Below, one piece after another: positions 16,763-25,449 of a stretch of 39,980 bases of DNA. This stretch comes from Rhodospirillaceae bacterium (GTDB lineage Bacteria; Pseudomonadota; Alphaproteobacteria; UBA8366), in the NCBI GenBank assembly GCA_002716125.1, contig PAZH01000054.1, positions 1-39,980 on the forward strand, written 5' to 3'. Both the position numbers and the translations under genes were made by a program. The notes beneath the pieces are model-generated. The model was not told where the DNA came from. It worked only from the letters and a program-made list of their open reading frames with translations, and searched no databases. Numbering within the stretch: position 1 is the stretch's first letter; every line of letters begins with the position of its first letter.

Positions 16763-18010
16763 ATGAAACTGAGCGAAATCGAACAGGAAATGCTGGCGGG
16801 AAAGATGGGCGAGCCGCGTCGCCAAGCTGTCGAACATCAGTTGCGCGTGGGCCGCTTCTTCGACTCCGAGGACACGGTCGAGATTGGGCACGTCCACATC
16901 ATGGCCGACACGGAAGCCCTGGGAGAAGCGGGCGTCCGTTTCTTAGAGGAAATGGCCGCTTATCCCGAGGCGGATCGCCGTGTGCGCGTGCCGACGGTTA
17001 CCGATCCCCGCGGGGCCGACTTCAAATCCTATGAACGCATTCGACACGACGAACGTTTCGTCGGTCTGGAGCGACGCGCGGTCGAGGCCTTCCGGCTGCT
17101 GGACGTGATGATGACAGACACTTGTATCAACTATCAGGTCTTTATGCCGCCGGTCTTCGGCGAGCATGTCGCCTTTGGCGATACGGGGTCGAGCATCTAT
17201 ACGAATAGCGTTCTCGGTGCGCGCACCAACTTCGAAGGCGGGCCTTCGGCGCTGGCGGCGGCTTTGACGGGCCGAACGCCGCGCTACGGCTATCACCTCG
17301 ATGAGCGTCGTCGCGGTACCACACTGTTTCACGTTTCCGCGCAGCCAGAGAGCTACAGCGATTGGGGAGCTCTCGGCGGTTTGGTGGGACGGGAGATGCA
17401 ATCCTACTGGGAGGTCCCGGTTATCGATGGGATCGAATTGATGCCGACGTCGGACGAACTCAAGCATTTCGGTGCGGCGCTCGCGTCATTTGGCTCGACG
17501 CCGCTCTTCCACATGGTCGGGATCACACCGGAGGCCCGGACCTTGAGCGATGTGTTCGACGGATCACCGCCCGACGCGCGATTGTTGGATCAAGCGGCGG
17601 TCGAGGGGTTCTACGGCACCTATCTGCCAAACGATGACGAGCTCCACGTTGTGGTCTTTGCGGCCCCGCAATTGTCGCTCGATGAAATGCGGCGCCTCGG
17701 TCATCTTCTCGATGGCCGTCGCGTTTCCGGAAAAGTCGCCCTGATCGCCTGTACGGCACCAGCCGTGAAAGAATCCTGCGACCGCATGGGGATAACGGCG
17801 CAGATCGAGCATGCGGGCGGTATCGTCCTGGAAGGTGTTTGCTTCTACAACATGCACGCACGCGAGATTGGCGAAGCCAATGGCTGGCGGCGATTGATGA
17901 GTAATTCAGCTAAGATCGTCAACATTCTCGGCGGTTATGGGTACGAACCGGTATTGTCGTCCATGGAAAACTGCGTTGCGTCCGCCATTGCCGGGAGGAT
18001 CGTCCAATGA
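16763..18010 (+). CDS. Aconitase X catalytic (large) subunit
   Basis: 415 residues of the AcnX/DUF521 family. Candidate Fe-S ligands are C121 (TDTCINY), C360 (GVCFYN) and C404 (MENCVASAIAGR), all in segments conserved in the family. FGDTGSSIYTNSVLGARTNFEGG is the substrate-side region, and MSNSAKIVNILGGYGYEPVLSS precedes the last Cys. Characterised AcnX enzymes are dehydratases: cis-3-hydroxy-L-proline dehydratase in bacteria and mevalonate-5-phosphate dehydratase in archaea. GGGAAA precedes ATG 16,763. The stop overlaps the small-subunit ATG by four bases. No proline racemase or mevalonate genes are near, so the substrate is open. Confidence 0.9.
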   Translation: MKLSEIEQEMLAGKMGEPRRQAVEHQLRVGRFFDSEDTVEIGHVHIMADTEALGEAGVRFLEEMAAYPEADRRVRVPTVTDPRGADFKSYERIRHDERFVGLERRAVEAFRLLDVMMTDTCINYQVFMPPVFGEHVAFGDTGSSIYTNSVLGARTNFEGGPSALAAALTGRTPRYGYHLDERRRGTTLFHVSAQPESYSDWGALGGLVGREMQSYWEVPVIDGIELMPTSDELKHFGAALASFGSTPLFHMVGITPEARTLSDVFDGSPPDARLLDQAAVEGFYGTYLPNDDELHVVVFAAPQLSLDEMRRLGHLLDGRRVSGKVALIACTAPAVKESCDRMGITAQIEHAGGIVLEGVCFYNMHAREIGEANGWRRLMSNSAKIVNILGGYGYEPVLSSMENCVASAIAGRIVQ

Positions 18011-18420
18011 GCGAACGTGTGATCAAAGGCCATATCGGCATCGGCGGTTCGGTGACCGGCGAAGCGCTTGTTGCACAGGATAATTTTAGCGCGCGGTACG
18101 ATTTAGACAGGATCAACGGTACCTTTTCGCGCGAGAGCCACGCGCTCTTCGGCCAGAGCTATAACGGCAAAGTCCTGGTTCTCAATATCGCGAAGGGCGG
18201 CGTCGCCACAGCGTGGATGCTGCAGGCGATGAAAGAGACCGGTGTGACACCGCTCGCCCTCCTGCTGAATTACGCCAATCCGATTATGGCGCAGGGTGCG
18301 GCTTTCGCCGATTTTCCCATGATCGATCGGTTCGAAGAGGATATTACGCAAATCATTCGGACCGGCGACACCGTCACCGTCGATCCGGCGGCCGGGACAG
18401 TGACTGTGCATTCCGATTAG
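18007..18420 (+). CDS. Aconitase X swivelling (small) subunit
   Basis: 137 residues of the DUF126 swivel domain, here a separate polypeptide as in the two-subunit AcnX enzymes. Opening VGSV-like segment is GGSVTGEALVAQDNFS. In the best-known members the active-site loop is a GRGSSTGS-type Ser-rich motif; here the equivalent stretch reads NIAKGGVATAWML with no serine. That marks a divergent subfamily, probably with a different substrate or chemistry. LLNYANPIMAQGAAFADFPMI follows. Translation is coupled to the large subunit through the ATGA overlap. Confidence 0.88.
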   Translation: MSERVIKGHIGIGGSVTGEALVAQDNFSARYDLDRINGTFSRESHALFGQSYNGKVLVLNIAKGGVATAWMLQAMKETGVTPLALLLNYANPIMAQGAAFADFPMIDRFEEDITQIIRTGDTVTVDPAAGTVTVHSD

Positions 18421-18483
18421 GTGCGGCGGCACTTTTATGACATTGGGCCGACTGGTCAACTGCGACTCGATGAAGCGTTAACC

Positions 18484-18511
18484 TTGAATTTTTTGCCATT
18501 TGCGTTATAAG
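18484..18511 (+). promoter_or_regulatory. Probable sigma-70-type promoter of the cold-shock gene
   Basis: TTGAAT at 18484-18489 and TATAAG at 18506-18511 are separated by 16 bases. Transcription would start near 18518 and leave a leader of about 140 bases before the cold-shock ATG. A long untranslated leader is typical of cold-shock genes, where it folds to control translation with temperature. Confidence 0.5.
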
Positions 18512-18658
18512 TGGGGCGATACGTTTCGCAGATGGTTAGAGATATCTAATGACCCATGCCCGGGTTTGCTTGGCTACCCCTGACATTGTGAACGTTGAAA
18601 CGCCGGAATTTTGAGAGCGTTCTCAAGACTGGAATTTACATTGTTAGAGGTAAAGATT

Positions 18659-18868
18659 ATGGCGACTGGTACAGTGAAGTGGTTCAACCCGACGAAAGGT
18701 TACGGGTTCATCGAGCCGGAAGATGGCGGTAAAGACGCGTTCGTGCACATCTCCGCGGTGGAGCGTGCGGGCCTCAACGGCTTGAACGAAGGTCAGAAGG
18801 TTTCCTACGATTTGGAGCCGGGCCGCAACGGCAAGTCTTCGGCAGAGAACCTGAAGCTCGTCGACTAG
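18659..18868 (+). CDS. CspA-family cold-shock protein
   Basis: 69 residues, the full cold-shock domain. RNP1 reads KGYGFIEP and RNP2 reads DAFVHIS, the two single-stranded nucleic-acid binding motifs, and the chain opens with TGTVKWFNPTKG. It acts as an RNA chaperone in the cytoplasm. ATG 18,659 follows AGAGGTAAAG; an upstream in-frame ATG would add an unrelated leader. Own promoter, long leader and strong terminator make it a single-gene unit, isolated from the metabolic genes around it. Confidence 0.95.
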   Translation: MATGTVKWFNPTKGYGFIEPEDGGKDAFVHISAVERAGLNGLNEGQKVSYDLEPGRNGKSSAENLKLVD

Positions 18869-18887
18869 AAACGTTCCAAGTTTCAGT

Positions 18888-18925
18888 AAAAGCCCCGCGT
18901 GGTGAAATGCCACGCGGGGCTTTTT
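18888..18925 (+). terminator. Rho-independent terminator after the cold-shock gene
   Basis: A perfect 15-bp stem (18888-18902 pairing with 18910-18924) contains GCCCCGCGTGG and its complement around a 7-base loop, ending in TTTTT. The 5' arm begins with an A-run, so it could also stop transcription arriving from the convergent CoA-transferase side. Confidence 0.92.
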
Positions 18926-18942
18926 CGTTCTGGATTCAAAGC

Positions 18943-20127
18943 TTAGACGACCCCGGTCTCCCGTAAATCCGTGACTTGATCATTGCCGTATCCGAGTTCC
19001 GCCAGAATTTCGTCCGTGTGGGCGCCGCACTCGGCGGTGCCGGCGACGAGCTTATTGGGCGTCCGGCTCATGTGAATGGCTTGCCCGATGAGCGTAACCT
19101 CGCCGAGCGACTCGGATGGGACCGATTGCGCGATACCGATGTGTTGGACCTGCGGGTCGGCGAAGGTCTCCGCCAGCGTATAGATCGGCCCGCAGGGCAC
19201 GCCGGTTTCGTTCATGATCTTGATCCACGCCGCCGACTCTTTCTGGCTGGTCGCGGAATCGATCTCGGCGTTCAACGCCGTTCGGTTTTTCGCCCGGTCC
19301 TGCGCCGTCGCATAATCGGCATGGTTGACGAGGTCGTCGCGTCCGATGGCCGCGCAGAATTTCTTCCACATCCCCGGCGTCGGCGCGATGGTGAAATAGC
19401 CGTCGGAGGACTTGAACACGCCCATCGGCGAGTTGGTCGGATGGTTGTTGCCGACCTGGCCGGGCAGTTCCTGTTTCATGGTCCAGCGCGCGGCTTGGAA
19501 GTCGAGTAAGAAGATCATGGCCTCGATCAACGAAGTATGGACCCATTGACCTTCACCAGACGTTTCGCGCTCGATCAGTGCCATGCAGACTCCGTTGGCG
19601 AGCAGCAGGCCGGCTGTCACGTCGGAAATCGCGGCGCCGGAACGCATTGGGCCGCGTCCCGGCTCGCCGGTCACCCACATATGACCGCCCATGCCTTGGA
19701 TGATTGGATCGACACCCGGCCGGTCTCGATAGGGGCCATCCTGGCCAAACCCCGAGATGCTGCCATAGACGATCTTCGGGTTGATTGCCTTGATGGTCTC
19801 GTAATCGATACCAAGCCGGTTTTTTACGTCGGGCCGATAGTTCTCGATGATGACGTCTGCGTCGGCCGCGAGTTTCTTGAAGATTTCGACGCCTTTCGGA
19901 TCTTTGAGATTCAGCGTCAATGACCGCTTGTTACGATGCAGGTTCTGAAAATCCGGCGAGTGACGGGCGGCGAAGTCGGATGGCCCGCCGGTATCCGGCA
20001 TTTCAATCTTTATGACAGACGCGCCCCAATCCGCGAGCTGTTTGACGGCTGTCGGCCCGGCGCGTGCGCGCGTGAGATCGAGCACTTTGTATTTCGAGAG
20101 CACCGTCGAGGCTGGTTCGAGTGTCAT
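18943..20127 (-). CDS. Class III (CaiB/BaiF) CoA-transferase
   Basis: 394 residues, the usual size. N-terminal KVLDLTRARAGPTAVKQLADWGASVIKIE is the CoA-binding Rossmann segment, and the catalytic Asp is D140 in RPGVDPIIQGMGG. Family members move CoA between an acyl-CoA and a free acid such as formate, carnitine or a dicarboxylate. The protein lies on the minus strand, followed upstream by an alpha/beta hydrolase and the two Lin0512 genes, which may form one transcript. CoA activation of a substrate released by the hydrolase is one plausible reading. Acceptor and donor are unknown. Confidence 0.92.
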   Translation of the reverse strand: MTLEPASTVLSKYKVLDLTRARAGPTAVKQLADWGASVIKIEMPDTGGPSDFAARHSPDFQNLHRNKRSLTLNLKDPKGVEIFKKLAADADVIIENYRPDVKNRLGIDYETIKAINPKIVYGSISGFGQDGPYRDRPGVDPIIQGMGGHMWVTGEPGRGPMRSGAAISDVTAGLLLANGVCMALIERETSGEGQWVHTSLIEAMIFLLDFQAARWTMKQELPGQVGNNHPTNSPMGVFKSSDGYFTIAPTPGMWKKFCAAIGRDDLVNHADYATAQDRAKNRTALNAEIDSATSQKESAAWIKIMNETGVPCGPIYTLAETFADPQVQHIGIAQSVPSESLGEVTLIGQAIHMSRTPNKLVAGTAECGAHTDEILAELGYGNDQVTDLRETGVV

Positions 20128-20154
20128 CGCACTATTCCTTTTCCGTTCTTCTGT

Positions 20155-20856
20155 TTAGCCGGCGAGGTGCCCGGCCAGTTCTTCACCATGGGTTAGCATC
20201 GGATAGTGGCCCGCATCCATTTCGATCCACTGCGCATCGAGGCCTGCCGCAGTGCGCCGCTGATGCGGCTCCGGCGGATTTTCGCTATGCACACAGTAGA
20301 CGACGGCGCTGTTCGGCCAGCTATCGGCCCAAAATTCCTTTAACTCGTCGGCTGTCACGTCGGACAAGCCGTTCGGGTGCGGTGTGGCGCGCTCAAGCGC
20401 CCATTCCTTCTGCGCCCCGTCGAGTTCCGCAAAGAGTCGGTTTGCGAGATCGTTGCGGGTTGGTCCTCGAGCGAACTCCGTCATCTCGTAAGGATCCGCA
20501 TCGCCACGTTGCACGATATCCTTGGTGCTCTCGCCGGGTTGCGGCACCAGAGCGTCGACAAAGACGACGCGGCCTATCCTCGCCTTCGCGAGCGAGGCGG
20601 TTTTGGCCGCAATCATGCCGCCGGAACTCGTCCCGACCAACACGACGTCATTCAAATCCTCATAGCGGAGTAATTCCGCCATCTCCTTCGCCGCGCTCGT
20701 GATCGTAAGACCTGCGCGCAGCGCATGGACCCGTTCGGCGCAGCCTTCCATCGTCGGCGCATAGACCGTATGCCCGTTTGCGCGCAAGGCCTTCGCCGTC
20801 GGTTGCCAAATCCAGCCGCCCTGGAAGGAGCCGTGGATCAATAAGAAGGTCGCCAT
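20155..20856 (-). CDS. Alpha/beta hydrolase
   Basis: 233 residues of the alpha/beta-hydrolase fold close to the EstC/salicylate-esterase-like group. LIHGSFQGGWIW forms the oxyanion turn; the nucleophile is S77 in GTSSG; the catalytic His is H217 in DAGHYPML, with DALVP and an acidic residue before SENPPE as candidates for the third member. It should hydrolyse esters or similar small molecules. GGGAG six to seven bases upstream supports ATG 20,856. Between the CoA-transferase and the Lin0512 pair on the same strand. Confidence 0.9.
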   Translation of the reverse strand: MATFLLIHGSFQGGWIWQPTAKALRANGHTVYAPTMEGCAERVHALRAGLTITSAAKEMAELLRYEDLNDVVLVGTSSGGMIAAKTASLAKARIGRVVFVDALVPQPGESTKDIVQRGDADPYEMTEFARGPTRNDLANRLFAELDGAQKEWALERATPHPNGLSDVTADELKEFWADSWPNSAVVYCVHSENPPEPHQRRTAAGLDAQWIEMDAGHYPMLTHGEELAGHLAG

Positions 20857-20930
20857 GCCATCACTCCCAATACTTTGTTCTCTAGGGAGTTAGGTCGCTT
20901 TCCGGTGGTCGAAAACCGCCGGGATGATTT

Positions 20931-21269
20931 CTATCGCTCGATCCGGACTTCGACGGCGGCGCTGGCGATAACGGCGACGTCACCGACGACCTCGTCCTCG
21001 ACGTCCAAACCGCCTTTGACGGCGCGGACCGAAACCTTCCCGACCGGCAGGGTTCCCTTCACCTTTTCGGTGTCTACCTCGTCCGGTTTCTGCACGCCGA
21101 TCGTGACATCGACTTGCAAAGTGTCTTTGTCGATGCCGAGCGCCCGAATGAATGTCAGCGAAGAGTGATGCAGCGCATCCTCGACGGCGCGGATGGCGGC
21201 TTTGGTGTAGTCGCCGCCGTGTAAGTCGTTGCCCGCACCCATTTCCAATATCGCACGATGTAAAGCCAT
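20931..21269 (-). CDS. Lin0512-family protein (copy 2)
   Basis: 112 residues matching the Lin0512 family of small conserved proteins of unknown function: EMGAGNDLHGGDYTKAAIRAVEDALHHSSL at the N-terminus and a central VDVTIGVQKPDEVD strand. Clearly homologous to the neighbouring gene, with the same TKAA-RA--DAL-H-SL core. It starts 2 bases after the first copy ends, so the two are co-translated and may form a hetero-oligomer. No catalytic role is established for the family. Confidence 0.85.
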   Translation of the reverse strand: MALHRAILEMGAGNDLHGGDYTKAAIRAVEDALHHSSLTFIRALGIDKDTLQVDVTIGVQKPDEVDTEKVKGTLPVGKVSVRAVKGGLDVEDEVVGDVAVIASAAVEVRIER

Positions 21270-21271
21270 GG

Positions 21272-21622
21272 TTATGCGCCCTCCGGCAGGTCGAGATAGA
21301 CGACGGCCGCCGCATGGGCGATCAGCGTATTGTCGGTGCCGGCGTCATTTGGGATTTTGAGGCCGCCTTCGACAACTTCGCAGGTGCCGGTTCCATGCGG
21401 GAGGACGTCGAGGACTTGTTGCGTGTCGACCTTCTCCGGGTCCGGCACGCCGATTTTCACCTCGACCCGCATCGCGTCCGTGTCTTGGCCGATTGCATTG
21501 GCAATGCTGAGCGAGTTGTGCCAAAGCGCATCCCACAAGGCGCGCACCGCCGCCTTTGTCGGCTCCGTTCCCCGGATATCGGTTCCCATACCGATCTCCA
21601 AAACCATTCGCGTCCAGGCCAT
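21272..21622 (-). CDS. Lin0512-family protein (copy 1)
   Basis: 116 residues, paralogue of the next gene: EIGMGTDIRGTEPTKAAVRALWDALWHNSL, then VEVKIGVPDPEKVD. Tandem Lin0512 pairs suggest that two subunits act together. It is divergent from the DUF917/hydantoinase operon across a 143-base gap, a layout that hints at shared control and a shared pathway for ring or amide compounds. Function unknown; ATG 21,622 is preceded by GAGGAGAGGG. Confidence 0.85.
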   Translation of the reverse strand: MAWTRMVLEIGMGTDIRGTEPTKAAVRALWDALWHNSLSIANAIGQDTDAMRVEVKIGVPDPEKVDTQQVLDVLPHGTGTCEVVEGGLKIPNDAGTDNTLIAHAAAVVYLDLPEGA

Positions 21623-21765
21623 ACGCCCTCTCCTCTATTTCGCAACGTTAGGGATGTCGGGCGGAGCAGGGTCTGGGCAAGGGGAAACTTGAATTCTGTC
21701 TGTTCATTGGAAGCGGGGCCTTCGCCCGCTACTATCTCTTCCGAAGAATTCACTCCGAGGTTCCT

Positions 21766-22857
21766 GTGTATCCCCGCATACTCACCATCGATGATATTGA
21801 AGCCTTGGCGCTTGGTGCTTGGATTCTTGGCACCGGGGGCGGCGGGACGCCGTATCACCGGCTGCTGAACATGCGGGAGCTCTACAAAGCGGGTCACGAA
21901 GTCACCTTGATCGACCCGATGAGTCTTGCCGACGATGCGTTGGTCGCCGTGCTGTCGAATATGGGCGCTCCGCTGGTCGGACAGGAACGTTTGGCCGATC
22001 CGGACTTTGCGACGAAGCCGTTGCGTACGATGGAGGACTATCTCGGCCGGAAATTCGACGCGGTGATGTCGCTTGAGATCGGCGGCGGCAATGGTGTGCA
22101 TCCGCTCATGGTGGCGGCGATGACCGGCTATCCCGTCGTCGACGCGGACACGATGGGCCGCGCTTACCCCGAAGCGCAGATGACCAGCGTCGCGGTGGCG
22201 GGCCTGCAATGCTATCCGTTGGCCCTCGCCGATATCCGCGACAATGAAGTGATCATACCGCGGGCCGCGAGTTGGAAGTGGATGGAGCGCATCAGCCGCA
22301 AGGCCTGTACGGAAGTCGGCTCCATCGCGTCGACCTGCAAGGCGCCTCGCACCGGTCGTGAAGTCAAGGATCATGGAATCCTATATACGACCACACAGGC
22401 GATCGACCTCGGTCGCGCCGTGATGGAAGCGCGGCGGGTTCATACGGATCCGGTCCAGGCCATCGTCGAGAAGGGAGCGGGGCTTCGCCTCTTCGATGGC
22501 AAAGTGGTCGATGTCGAGCGCCGCGCAACCGAAGGGTTTTTGCGGGGTCAGGCCCGGATCGAAGGGCTCGATCGGGATGCGGGGGCGGTCTTCACTGTCC
22601 ATTTTCAGAACGAGTTCTCGGTCGGGTATCGCGGCGACGCGCCGGTCGTCATGACACCGGACCTGATCTGTGTGGTGGATAGCGTCAGCGGGGACGGAAT
22701 CGGTACCGACGTGATCCGGTATGGCCAACGGGTCAGCGTCCTCGCACTGCCGAGCCCGGAGGTGTTTCTCAGTCCGCAAGGACTTGCCAATGTTGGGCCG
22801 CGCGCTTTCGGTTTCGATCTCGACTTTCGTTCCGTTTTCGGCGGAGACGGCGCATGA
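21766..22857 (+). CDS. DUF917-family protein
   Basis: 363 residues of DUF917, which is regularly encoded with hydantoinase/oxoprolinase subunits. The N-terminus TIDDIEALALGAWILGTGGGGTPY is characteristic, with EIGGGNG-type Gly-rich turns and DADTMGRAYPEAQMTS. GTG start at 21,766 with GAGG five bases upstream. The stop overlaps the hydantoinase ATG by four bases (ATGA), so equimolar synthesis and a complex are likely. Biochemical role not established; probably part of ATP-dependent amide or ring hydrolysis. Confidence 0.88.
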   Translation: MYPRILTIDDIEALALGAWILGTGGGGTPYHRLLNMRELYKAGHEVTLIDPMSLADDALVAVLSNMGAPLVGQERLADPDFATKPLRTMEDYLGRKFDAVMSLEIGGGNGVHPLMVAAMTGYPVVDADTMGRAYPEAQMTSVAVAGLQCYPLALADIRDNEVIIPRAASWKWMERISRKACTEVGSIASTCKAPRTGREVKDHGILYTTTQAIDLGRAVMEARRVHTDPVQAIVEKGAGLRLFDGKVVDVERRATEGFLRGQARIEGLDRDAGAVFTVHFQNEFSVGYRGDAPVVMTPDLICVVDSVSGDGIGTDVIRYGQRVSVLALPSPEVFLSPQGLANVGPRAFGFDLDFRSVFGGDGA

Positions 22858-24401
22858 TCCGGATCGGCATCGATGTGGGCGGCACCAACACGGACGCGGT
22901 GATGATCGATGGTACAGACGTGTTGGGGGCGGTGAAGTCGCCAACCACGGACGACGTTACCTCGGGGATCGGTCGGGCGCTTCGGGAACTGGTGGCGGCA
23001 AACGGCGAGCATGCGGCGGAAGTGGGAGCGGTCATGATCGGGACAACGCATTTCGTCAATGCCGTGGTGCAGCGCCGTCATCTGAACCGTGCGGCGGCGC
23101 TCCGAATTTGCTTGCCGGCCTGCGCCAGTTTGCGCCCGATGGTCGATTGGCCGGAAGATTTGGCGGCATTGGCGGACGGCGGTGCCTACCTGGTCGAGGG
23201 CGGACACGAGTACGACGGCCGGCCAATCGTCCCGCTTGACGAGACGGCAATTGCGGACGCCGCGCGGACAATGCGGGCGGACGGCGTCGATGCGGTTGGC
23301 GTCACATCCGTCTTCTCGCCGCTCACCGCCGAGTTCGAGGAACGCGCCGCCGAAATTCTTCTCAACGAAGCGCCCGACCTACGGATCACTTTGTCGAGCC
23401 GATTAGGCCGAATTGGCCTTCTTGAGCGCGAGAACGTCACACTCCTTAATGCAAGCCTTGCCGACCTTGCGACGGCAACCGTGGAGGCCTTTGAAGCTGC
23501 GATCCGGGATAGCGGGCTCCAGGTACCGCTCTACATCACGCAGAATGACGGCACGGTCGCTTCGGTCGAAGTGGCGCGGCGTGAACCGGTCTTCAGTTTC
23601 GCCTCCGGACCCACCAACAGTATGCGCGGTGCAGCCTTCCTCTCTGGCATCGAGGACGCGATGGTACTCGATATCGGGGGAACGACCAGTGACGTCGGCT
23701 GCCTTGTCGCCGGGTTCCCGCGCGAGGCCAACAATATCGTCGAAGTTGGCGGGGTGCGGACCTTGTTCCGCATGCCGGACGTGACCTCGATCGCCATCGG
23801 CGGCGGTACCATCGTCGACACCGAAACGCAGGCGATCGGCCCAGCGAGTGTCGGCTACAATCTAAAAGAAGCGGCACTTGTCTTCGGCGGCGATACGCTC
23901 ACTTTGACGGATATTGCGGTGGCGGCTGGCCTTGCTGAGATCGGCGATCGACGCGCCACACATCATTTGAGCGAGGCGTTTATTACCGAAACGGTCGCGG
24001 AAGTGCATCGCCGGCTTTACGAATGTGTGGACCGGATGAAAACCGACGCTTCCTTGCAGCCGTTGCTGGCTGTCGGCGGCGGGGCGATTTTGGCGCCCGA
24101 TGAGATGGATGGCATCTCGGAGGTTGTGCGCGTGCCGCACCACGGCGTCGCCAATGCCGTCGGTGCCGCGATGGCGCAGGTGAGCGGCGAGGTTGACCAT
24201 GTCTTCCGGGACTTGTCCCGTGACGATCTGTTGGCCGAAGCGGAACGCATGGCCCGTGAACGCGCCGTGTCCGCGGGCGCAGATCCGACGACGCTAAAGG
24301 TCGTCGATGTCGAAGATTTGCCGCTCGCTTACTTGCCCGGCAATGCGGTTCGCGCCCGCGTACGCGTTGTCGGCGAAATTGGCGAATTGGCCGCGAGATA
24401 G
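22854..24401 (+). CDS. Hydantoinase/oxoprolinase (HyuA-like) ATPase-fold protein
   Basis: 515 residues. The ASKHA phosphate loop GIDVGGTNTDAVMID stands at the N-terminus and a second ATP-binding region reads VLDIGGTTSDVGCLVAG; GTTHFVNAVVQRR is the family hallmark. Family members hydrolyse or phosphorylate hydantoins, 5-oxoproline, acetone or related compounds with ATP. It is shorter than the fused 5-oxoprolinases and lacks a HyuB partner here; DUF917 seems to take the partner place. Likely one operon with DUF917, facing the Lin0512 pair. Substrate unknown. Confidence 0.9.
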   Translation: MIRIGIDVGGTNTDAVMIDGTDVLGAVKSPTTDDVTSGIGRALRELVAANGEHAAEVGAVMIGTTHFVNAVVQRRHLNRAAALRICLPACASLRPMVDWPEDLAALADGGAYLVEGGHEYDGRPIVPLDETAIADAARTMRADGVDAVGVTSVFSPLTAEFEERAAEILLNEAPDLRITLSSRLGRIGLLERENVTLLNASLADLATATVEAFEAAIRDSGLQVPLYITQNDGTVASVEVARREPVFSFASGPTNSMRGAAFLSGIEDAMVLDIGGTTSDVGCLVAGFPREANNIVEVGGVRTLFRMPDVTSIAIGGGTIVDTETQAIGPASVGYNLKEAALVFGGDTLTLTDIAVAAGLAEIGDRRATHHLSEAFITETVAEVHRRLYECVDRMKTDASLQPLLAVGGGAILAPDEMDGISEVVRVPHHGVANAVGAAMAQVSGEVDHVFRDLSRDDLLAEAERMARERAVSAGADPTTLKVVDVEDLPLAYLPGNAVRARVRVVGEIGELAAR

Positions 24402-24523
24402 CGCAGCTCTGTCGCGCGGATTGTATTTTTATGGAAAACGACCCCATGCACAGTAATAGAATACCGCTGATTGTGGCGAATTGGGGTTACAGCGATGCTC
24501 TGTCGCTTTGCAGGATGATTAAC

Positions 24524-24552
24524 TTGTCAAAAAACGCGGTCAGCTTTATTTT
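24524..24552 (+). promoter_or_regulatory. Candidate promoter of the TauD-type dioxygenase
   Basis: TTGTCA at 24524-24529 and TATTTT at 24547-24552 are 17 bases apart in the 199-base gap before the dioxygenase. The surrounding DNA is noticeably A+T-rich compared with its neighbours, as expected for a promoter. No clear operator or riboswitch was seen in the rest of the gap. Confidence 0.4.
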
Positions 24553-24600
24553 AAATGGACATAATGTCTTCAATCTTCAAGCTCGTGTAAATCGGATGAA

Positions 24601-25449
24601 ATGACTATGACGACCCTTACTGTCAGGCCGCTCTCCAGCGCGATCGGCGCCGAGATTTCGGGTGTTGATCTCAGCCAGGATGTGAACGACACCGTGATCG
24701 GCGAGATTCGCCAGGCGCTGCTGGACCATTGCGTCATCTTTTTCCGTGAGCAAGAGATCGACACCGAACAGCACAAACGCTTGGCGAAACGATTCGGTGA
24801 TATCTTTATCCACCCGAATTTCAATACCGGCGACCACGACCCGGAAGTGGTGACGATTCATCGTAAACCCGATGACGAGCTGATTGTCGGCGAGGATTGG
24901 CATACCGATACCACGATGATGGCGGAACCGCCGATGGGCGCGCTGCTGTACGCTTTGGATGTTCCGGAATTCGGCGGCGATACGCTGTTCGCCAACCAAT
25001 ACCTCGCTTATGAAAGCCTATCGGACGGCATGAAGGAGCTGTTGGGCGGCATGCGCTGCATCCATACCGATCGCAAGGTAGCAGGGCCTGATTCCCGCGT
25101 CGCCAAATTCAAGCGGTCGACCGCTGTCCGCCTCGACGACGAATGGCGCGAGACGAGGAACAGCCATCCGGTGGTCCGCACACATCCCGAGACGGGCCGG
25201 AAGTGTCTCTTCGTGAACCACTCTTATTCGGTTGCGTTCGAAGGAATGACCGAAGAAGAAAGCGCACCGCTGCTCAATTGGCTGATGGATTGGGGCCATC
25301 GCCCGGAGATTACGTGCCGTTTTCGCTGGGAAAAGGGCTCACTCGCCTTTTGGGATAATCGTTGCGTCAAACACATCGCCGTCCACGACATCCAACACGC
25401 GGAACGTCTTATGCGGCGGGTCCAGATCGCGGGAGAGAAGGTGGCTTAG
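24601..25449 (+). CDS. TauD/TfdA-family 2-oxoglutarate dioxygenase
   Basis: 282 residues. Fe(II) ligands: H101 and D103 in EDWHTD and H258 in VKHIAVHD. R269 near the C-terminus is the probable 2-oxoglutarate anchor. The N-terminus PLSSAIGAEISGVDLSQDV is the standard opening of the family. It hydroxylates a small organic molecule, often releasing sulfite, an amine or a ring fragment, with succinate and CO2 as coproducts. It stands alone with its own likely promoter, and converges by a 4-base overlap with the DUF3500 gene. The substrate is not indicated by neighbours. Confidence 0.92.
   Translation: MTMTTLTVRPLSSAIGAEISGVDLSQDVNDTVIGEIRQALLDHCVIFFREQEIDTEQHKRLAKRFGDIFIHPNFNTGDHDPEVVTIHRKPDDELIVGEDWHTDTTMMAEPPMGALLYALDVPEFGGDTLFANQYLAYESLSDGMKELLGGMRCIHTDRKVAGPDSRVAKFKRSTAVRLDDEWRETRNSHPVVRTHPETGRKCLFVNHSYSVAFEGMTEEESAPLLNWLMDWGHRPEITCRFRWEKGSLAFWDNRCVKHIAVHDIQHAERLMRRVQIAGEKVA

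Noticed and set aside
21457..22374. 305-codon minus-strand open frame
   Set aside because: Overlaps DUF917 and copy 1 of Lin0512 on the other strand; Arg/His-rich with no fold.
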